Positions 58,965 through 64,000 of a stretch of 64,000 nt of DNA are shown here, piece after piece; within the stretch, counting starts at the first letter, position 1; each line of letters opens with the position of its first letter. The stretch spans positions 2,649,915-2,713,914 of the forward strand of contig CM030940.1 of the NCBI GenBank assembly GCA_018136815.1, read 5' to 3'. The stretch comes from Isochrysis galbana. Lineage: Eukaryota; Haptophyta; Isochrysidales; Isochrysidaceae. Below the pieces are notes generated by a model. That model ran no database searches and was not told where the DNA came from. It worked only from the letters and a program-made list of their open reading frames with translations. Position numbers and translations under genes: made by a program.

Positions 58965-61409
58965 CTACTTGAGAGCTCCAGCTTTGTGTTTGGCCATGAC
59001 GTGAGCACCCAACGCAAAATTGGAGGCAAACACCTTTTTGCAATATGCACACGGAAAGCGCCTGGCGGCTTGGCGGCTGCCTCCTCGCTCGTGAGGAGGT
59101 AAGGATGCAGATATTATGGAATGCGCGCATCGCCGCTTCCTTTCCGGCTCTAGTATTTCCCAGTCGGCGGCCGAGTGCCCGGCTTCTACCCGAGCCCGTT
59201 CTCGTCGTACTTCCTCTTCTTCACACTCATATTTCCATGTCTCAGACTCTTCCCAAGCCCTGGCTGCCTGAATGGAGCGCCACGCGGCATCATCAGCGGA
59301 CGCCATTCGGAAAGCTCGCCGTTTTGTCCCGCGAAGAGCTTGAGAAGAATGTATGGCATTGGAAAGCGCAGGTCCGGGCAATGCCTCGCCGTGCGGAAGT
59401 CGGCCCGGGCTACTATGCTCCGAGCAATCTTGCGGGTCTTCATGTGGGTCGCCGACAACTCCCTGCATATCCTTGTCCGTGAAGTCCATACCAAAGCTGT
59501 CATTATTGTCCAGTTGGTTATGCTCATGCATGGGCTGGGAGAGGGTGAACATCGGATCATGTTGGTTGTGATCGCTCCACGTTGGCCAGTAGTTGCGGAG
59601 TCCAAGTTGCGCGTCAGAGTTATTAAGCTCACGCAACCCTTGACCCATTGGCTCAGCCTGGAACACCAGTTGCTCCGTGCTTGGTCTCTGGAGCGGACGC
59701 GCCAGCCTTGTTATCTGCGAGCTCGTAAGGCGCGAGCTTGCGTCAGTTGGCCACCCGGGTAAAATCGCACTGAGGCACCCTCGGCTTTTGAGGAGGTCGA
59801 GCCACTTCTGAAAGAGCTTTGCCACTTGGCTCCAACGGAATGCCCGACAACCGATATCGGATCCCCTATTCTGGGGATCTTCGAATTTGAGAGACGTGGC
59901 TTCATCCATGACTCGTCTTCTTCGCCCGCGGTAGCGCCCACGACCACCTTGACCACCCCCCTCACGAGCAGAGTTGGCCCCATCCTGGCAGAAGTGCTCG
60001 TCGTTGACAAAGCGCTCTAGCACCTCGATGAGCAAGAGGCCCAAGTCGTCGTAGCTGGTCGATCTTCCTTGATATGTGTCTGAGATGTCGTCATAGTGTG
60101 CTGTGGGTGGCCGTAGAGAGCTGCTGGCGTTGTTGGCAATGTCGGACTCACCTTGACAACAAGAAGGTGAAGAGGAACAGCAATGTACTCTAGCGCCCTG
60201 ATGCACAGCTGAGGTGCGAGGAGGCACATTTGCCAAGTCAAAAGCCTTGTCCGCCATGGCGAAGAGTAGATATGAGCCAATACCGCCCGTATAGGTGTCT
60301 TGAAGTCCATGTCGGCGGAGCAGCACTTTGAGGACGAGAACGAGTGGCCGCAATTGAGGCCGACGCTCAAGCGCAGACCGGATCCACGCTGAGTTGACTG
60401 TGCCATTGGTGGTGTCGACACACAAGTCGACAGGTATTCCGCTCCTAGCCTCAACAAATTTGACAATGGGCACCTTGGCCTTAATCACCTCAGGGCGAAC
60501 AGAAGGGTCGCGCGAAGCAATGCCATCCCGAATGACCCTCCTCATCACCATGCGTAGAGGCTTTAGCAATTCTTTTCGGGCCGCAGCACTCAAACCTCCA
60601 CGGATCGCTCCCGTGGCTATCGCCACCTCGCGTCGCCGCTGACGCCCATTGAGGGTCCTGCCTCCAGACTCGTCGTCCATCCGCTTCCGGAGCTCGGCGG
60701 CCAGTGCCGACTCCTGTGCAGAGGCATGAGCAGCCGTGATGGCGACTAAATCTAAGTCTGAATCTGGCAGAGCGAGGTGGCTTGCATTCGAACCAAAGAG
60801 CGTGATCCGACATCCGGGAAGAGCACGCTTCACGCTCAGCTCGATGCGCGAGAGGGCTGCCGACGTGCGGGCTTGCTGTGCAGCAGTCGGCGATGCTGAC
60901 TCAGACAGCGCGATCAACTGATGGTGCAAGCGCGAAAAGTCAACTCTCGACGAGTCGCCGTCGAAGGCGAGCGCAGGCGCGCGCCACTCCGCTGCAGCAG
61001 CCAGAGTGAGTTGTGGGCCAGCGAGCTCTGTGGTACCATAGCTCGCGGTCGACGAGTCGGCTCGCTCACCCTCCGAACCTAAGTGGTGCTCTCGAGACGG
61101 GTGGCTGTCTGAGGGAGAGAACTCTGACTCGTCACGGCTGAGGAGTAGAACCGAGCGACGCGAGGCAGGCGCGGCGGGCCCGGAATGGTGGTCGTCGTCG
61201 GATGAGGAAGGGTCGAAGAATTTAGTGTGCGCCCCCATCTCCAGCCGCTCGGACGCTCGGACCCGGGGCAGCATGGGAGGCGGGGAGGGCGCTGGGCATC
61301 CGGTGGACGCTCCTACGCCACCCACACTCTCACACGCAAGTAGAGGGCTGGTCTTGGAATTTTCTTGTTGTCTTAGTTTAATCCTAGTCCTGCGTGAGGG
61401 ACGGTACAA
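58965..61409 (-). CDS. TRF4/TENT4-type non-canonical poly(A) polymerase with C2H2 finger
   Basis: 814 residues, no intron. The nucleotidyltransferase core shows LFGSNAS (Gly 206, Ser 207) and PDSDLDLVAI with metal-binding Asp 218 and Asp 220. The third Asp is 328 in IPVDLCVD. The central helix region reads RPLVLVLKVLLRRHGLQDTY and GGIGSYLLFAMA, typical of TRF4/PAPD5/PAPD7. These enzymes add short oligo(A) tails to nuclear RNAs to mark them for exosome decay, or stabilise mRNAs with mixed tails. A Cys/Ser-rich insert interrupts the core after FDLANVPPRT. At the extreme C-terminus is a single C2H2 zinc finger (Cys 787, Cys 790, His 803, His 808), an unusual addition. The ATG at 61274 is an alternative start. 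Divergent from the 62008 gene, with the C-tract between them. Confidence 0.88.
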   Translation of the reverse strand: MYRPSRRTRIKLRQQENSKTSPLLACESVGGVGASTGCPAPSPPPMLPRVRASERLEMGAHTKFFDPSSSDDDHHSGPAAPASRRSVLLLSRDESEFSPSDSHPSREHHLGSEGERADSSTASYGTTELAGPQLTLAAAAEWRAPALAFDGDSSRVDFSRLHHQLIALSESASPTAAQQARTSAALSRIELSVKRALPGCRITLFGSNASHLALPDSDLDLVAITAAHASAQESALAAELRKRMDDESGGRTLNGRQRRREVAIATGAIRGGLSAAARKELLKPLRMVMRRVIRDGIASRDPSVRPEVIKAKVPIVKFVEARSGIPVDLCVDTTNGTVNSAWIRSALERRPQLRPLVLVLKVLLRRHGLQDTYTGGIGSYLLFAMADKAFDLANVPPRTSAVHQGARVHCCSSSPSCCQGESDIANNASSSLRPPTAHYDDISDTYQGRSTSYDDLGLLLIEVLERFVNDEHFCQDGANSAREGGGQGGRGRYRGRRRRVMDEATSLKFEDPQNRGSDIGCRAFRWSQVAKLFQKWLDLLKSRGCLSAILPGWPTDASSRLTSSQITRLARPLQRPSTEQLVFQAEPMGQGLRELNNSDAQLGLRNYWPTWSDHNQHDPMFTLSQPMHEHNQLDNNDSFGMDFTDKDMQGVVGDPHEDPQDCSEHSSPGRLPHGEALPGPALSNAIHSSQALRGTKRRAFRMASADDAAWRSIQAARAWEESETWKYECEEEEVRRERARVEAGHSAADWEILEPERKRRCAHSIISASLPPHERGGSRQAARRFPCAYCKKVFASNFALGAHVMAKHKAGALK

Positions 61410-61543
61410 CGGACAACGGAGCCCCTACGCCCCTACCCCCCGGATGGGGATGTGCGCGGTTGGTGCACGGCTCGTCCGAGGCAAGGGATAGAAAAAAATC
61501 CTTGAAGGTGATGTGGCTCGGGATAGAACAAGACACTCTACAA

Positions 61544-61665
61544 CTATCAGTAAACTGATAGGGCCATGGGTCATGGACATGGACATGGAGCGCGCGCCGC
61601 TCCCTAAGAGGCTGCAACCTCAGGTTTGGTTGTTTTTTTACAAATGCCCCCGTGAATAGGATATA
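61544..61665 (+). mobile_element. ORF1-type retroelement, copy 4 (deletion derivative)
   Basis: Hairpin CTATCAG-TAAA-CTGATAG, then ATG at 61585 and a 24-codon ORF MERAPLPKRLQPQVWLFF... ending TAG at 61657-61659. Both the MER start and the QPQVWL end match copy 3, with everything between deleted. Confidence 0.5.
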
Positions 61666-61677
61666 AAAAATTCAGGA

Positions 61678-61985
61678 CCCCCCTACCCCCCCCTACCCCC
61701 CCCTACCCCCCCCCCCTACCCCCCCCCCTACCCCCCCCCCCCCTTACCCCCCTACCCCCCTCCCCCCCCCCCTCCCCCCCCTCCCCCCCCCTCCCCCCCC
61801 CTCCCTCCCCTCCCCTCCCCCCCCTCCCCCCCCCCCCCCCTCCCCTCCCCCCCTCCCCCCCCCCCTCCCCCCCCCCCTCCCCTCCCCCCCCCTCCCCTCC
61901 CCCTCCCCTCCCCCCTCCCTCCCCCCCCCCTCCCCCCCCTACGCCCCCCCCCCCTCCCCCCCTCCGTACCCGCCCCCCCCTGTTT
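61678..61985. repeat. C-run tract, (C5-10 T/TA)n, between divergent genes
   Basis: About 300 bp of C-runs interrupted by TA or T. It lies 270 bp upstream of the poly(A) polymerase ATG (minus) and just before the ATG at 62008 (plus), so it may serve both. Confidence 0.9.
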
Positions 61986-62007
61986 CTTGGCCTCTCCTCT
62001 CGCGCCA

Positions 62008-62574
62008 ATGTCCCTCCTCCGTCCAGTGGACAGTGCATCGGAGCTCGAGGCGGAGTGCGCACTTGCGCTCGCGCGCATGCACCAGGGCCCCTGGTGCCCA
62101 CTGAGCGCCATGGGATGCCTACACATGCGCACACCTCCCGCCATCCGGGCAGAAACCCAGCGCTGCTGCTCGCGCAAGTTTGCGACAATGCATGATCTCA
62201 GGGCACACGCTGCGGCCGAGGCCGAGCACGCGCATCATGCAGTGATGCGCGCGATCGACAGTCTTCAGAGCGCGCAAGCAAGGGTCGGCCGGTAGGGGTA
62301 CCAATGCCGACCACTGACCAATTGCAATGGTTGTGCGTCTCCCTCAACCTCAAGGGCCGGGTGCCAAGGCGCTGGACCCGCACTAAATTCGCATCAAGAG
62401 TCTCATCGGGCGGCCCTGTGCCGGCTGCAGACTCGACTTGCCGCGGTTGCTGAGAGTGGCGTGCCAAGTATCCACGCTGAGGCGATGCAGATCGTGTTGT
62501 GGAACCTCACTCTCGATGAGGTCCTCACGCTCCGACGCTCCGATGCGCCTCCTCGGCTCACCGCTGGCTCGTAG
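62008..62574 (+). CDS. Hypothetical protein, probable two exons
   Basis: The frame from ATG 62008 is open to 62574 except for one TAG at 62293-62295. An intron 62292-62354 (GTAGGG...CTCAAG, 63 nt, length divisible by three) would remove it and give 167 residues. The first part has CCSRKFATMHDLRAHAAAE, resembling a degenerate C2H2 finger, and HHAVMRAIDSLQSAQ. The second has a helical stretch RLQTRLAAVAESGV then AMQIVLWNLTLDEVL. No family recognised. Confidence 0.45.
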
Positions 62575-62766
62575 ATGCCACACCCGTAGGCTGTATGCTG
62601 CGCATTGCCGCAGTCCCTTCCCAACAAGGCGCGTTCTGGCGTTCTCTCCTTTGTGCGGCGTTGGCGCCGCCCTGGGAGGGCACTCTAATTGTGTGCAACA
62701 GCTCGTGTGCCACCTTGGATGGCACCTTCCGGCCGTCTGGTAGGTAGTCCGCACGCGCTCTTGGTC

Positions 62767-63051
62767 TCACCTGCTGATCCCCGCATTTGTCCACGCAACC
62801 CACGTGGTTAAGATGGCGGTATGCAACGTGCCGCGACCAATTTGCGGCCATCCGCGATATTTCCACACTGTCTGAGCTGGGGGGCGAGAAACACTTTCCT
62901 CCTCCACTTCCTCCCCATCGTCCTCCTCCTCACCGTCCTCGTCCTCGTCCTCGACCTCCACCAAATCGACGATCGTCTCTCGCCGCGCCCGCTTCCGACT
63001 AGAGGAATGGCGACGCGAGGAGCCTGCGGCGGCACTAAGCGCGGCGCCCAT
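62767..63051 (-). CDS. Hypothetical acidic protein, possible first exon
   Basis: 94 residues from ATG 63051: Ala/Ser start, SSSRKRARR (nuclear-localisation-like), then a long run of Asp and Glu (EVEDEDEDGEEEDDGEEVEEE). The sequence after VSRPPAQT looks less coding. A CAG|GTGAGA donor further on suggests more exons. Low-complexity composition makes this uncertain. Confidence 0.3.
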   Translation of the reverse strand: MGAALSAAAGSSRRHSSSRKRARRETIVDLVEVEDEDEDGEEEDDGEEVEEESVSRPPAQTVWKYRGWPQIGRGTLHTAILTTWVAWTNAGISR

Positions 63052-63388
63052 CAAGGTCTCCTGCCCTCCTCCTCCTCCTCCTCCTCCATGAAGATGCGGC
63101 ACGGCGAACCATCGCTCGCCCCTCGCGCCGCGCACCGCGCGGCCACGCCCACACCCCCAAGTTTTGTTTCTTTGCAAGTGAAAGGCCCCAAATTTTGGTT
63201 AAAAAGTTCGATTTCGATTTCGATTGACCACCCAAATTATAAATTTGACAAAGCAAAATTACAAAACTTAAACTTACGTCATAGTCAGAGCCAAAGTTTG
63301 GGCCCGGGTGTGGGCAGCTTGTCAGTAGTAGCACTAGCCGGCATCTTAAACGTGTTTTTCCCCCAAGATTTTTTGCCTAATGCATTTG
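63052..63388. other. Intergenic, nothing seen
   Basis: CTC-triplet run at 63066-63088 and AT-richer sequence at 63180-63270. No supported gene. Confidence 0.45.
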
Positions 63389-63811
63389 CTATCTCTTAAG
63401 ACGCGAAGCACCTTCGGAGGTGCTGCGCGCCAGCGGCAGCAACCGCAACCGCGGCAGAGGCGGCGGGGGGAGGCTCGCTAGGCGTTGCTGCCGCGGAAGG
63501 TTCTGAGCTGCTAGCGGCGAGCATCTCATCGACGTCCCCAGCCGCCTACGCCTTCGCCATGGCGCGCGCTCGATCGCCCCACCTCCACCTCCACCAACGC
63601 CCTCGTCCTCGTCGCCCGCAAACAGGTATGGCTCGGGATTTTCGGGCGGGACCTCGTCGTCTGAGGGTAGACCCTCGTCCCATTGGTCCATGCCCCCCTC
63701 CACCCCCCTCTCACTGCCCTCCAGACCCCCAGCGGCCGGCGTGCTCATGGCCCAAGAGAGGGGGCCTCGAAGCACCTTCGCGGGTGCTTCCCCCGGCGCT
63801 TTAAGAGATAG
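63389..63811. mobile_element. Candidate small TIR element
   Basis: CTATCTCTTAA at 63389 is inverted at 63801-63811 (TTAAGAGATAG). Both ends continue into a GAAGCACCTTCG..GGTGCT inverted motif (63405 and 63769). No flanking duplication is visible. A minus-strand ORF inside (from ATG 63748, with DQWDEGLPSDDEVPPENPEP) looks partly coding. Confidence 0.4.
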
Positions 63812-64000
63812 GGGCATGGGGTGAAAACAAAACTACCACGACTGCCGACTAGGGGATTTTCGATGACACGTTGGCTAGATTGGAGGCGTGTGTTGCGCAG
63901 GACGGAGGCACGGCGGGGGGCGACACAGTGTTGGTGGTAGTATCAAACGTTATCGAGCTGCGGGGTGATGAAATGGTAAGATCAGAGACGAGCATGCCTC

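Noticed and set aside
59045-60642. Plus-strand ORFs over the poly(A) polymerase
   Set aside because: Shadows of the minus-strand gene whose catalytic motifs are clear.
61678-61985. Telomere-like repeat (CCCCCTA)n
   Set aside because: Run lengths are irregular and the unit is not the algal CCCTAAA; better described as a C-run tract.

Overview
This is nuclear DNA of a eukaryote, most likely a flagellated unicellular alga. The host genes carry spliceosomal introns, and many donors read GTGCG. The proteins are eukaryotic: Rab GDI, eIF4G, hexokinase, LRRC45, a bestrophin-like channel and a TRF4-type poly(A) polymerase. An LRRC45 homologue fits a cell with centrosomes or basal bodies. The overall look (GC-rich, long G/C homopolymers, dense mixed transposons, GTGCG donors) is what I would expect of a haptophyte-like alga, but that taxonomic guess is weak.

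Layout. 0-3 kb: a Rab GDI with an unexpected N-terminal hydrophobic leader. 4-5.8 kb: a complete small non-autonomous LTR element with a 5-bp target duplication. 7.1-11.6 kb: eIF4G in six exons. 13-14 kb: a double-stranded-beta-helix (2OG-oxygenase-like) ORF. 14.5-15.5 kb: a non-autonomous hAT element with a perfect 8-bp target duplication. 15.9-16.6 kb: a minus-strand gene fragment with tandem duplications. 17.2-18.9 kb: hexokinase. 22-25.7 kb: LRRC45 homologue. 26.8-28.8 kb: a transposon cluster (hAT transposase, chromodomain fragment, repeats). 29.7-31.8 kb: bestrophin-like channel. 32.8-34.4 kb: broken copy of an ORF1-type retroelement. 36.1-36.6 kb: a small minus-strand gene. 38.4-39.5 kb: a TIR transposon with a 7-bp target duplication. 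39.9-50 kb: a large minus-strand retrotransposon. 52.1-53.4 kb: an acidic, probably dually acylated protein with a repeated SPRK motif. 55.8-58.3 kb: a lower-GC gene cluster interrupted by a second ORF1-type element with a 16-bp target duplication. 59-61.4 kb: TRF4-type poly(A) polymerase. 62-63.8 kb: small uncertain genes.

The most striking feature is the minus-strand retrotransposon at 40-49.4 kb. Its Gag frame and its Pol frame are the same frame, separated by one TAG. Between the two is a complete phage-type C5 cytosine-methyltransferase-like domain (HPPC and ENP motifs) placed upstream of a retropepsin and a Ty3/gypsy-like reverse transcriptase with YLDD. The RT is cut in mid-domain and joined to an 898-bp direct copy of the element's own 5' end.

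A second window-wide pattern is that nearly every host gene has a long G/C or CT homopolymer tract just upstream of its start codon.
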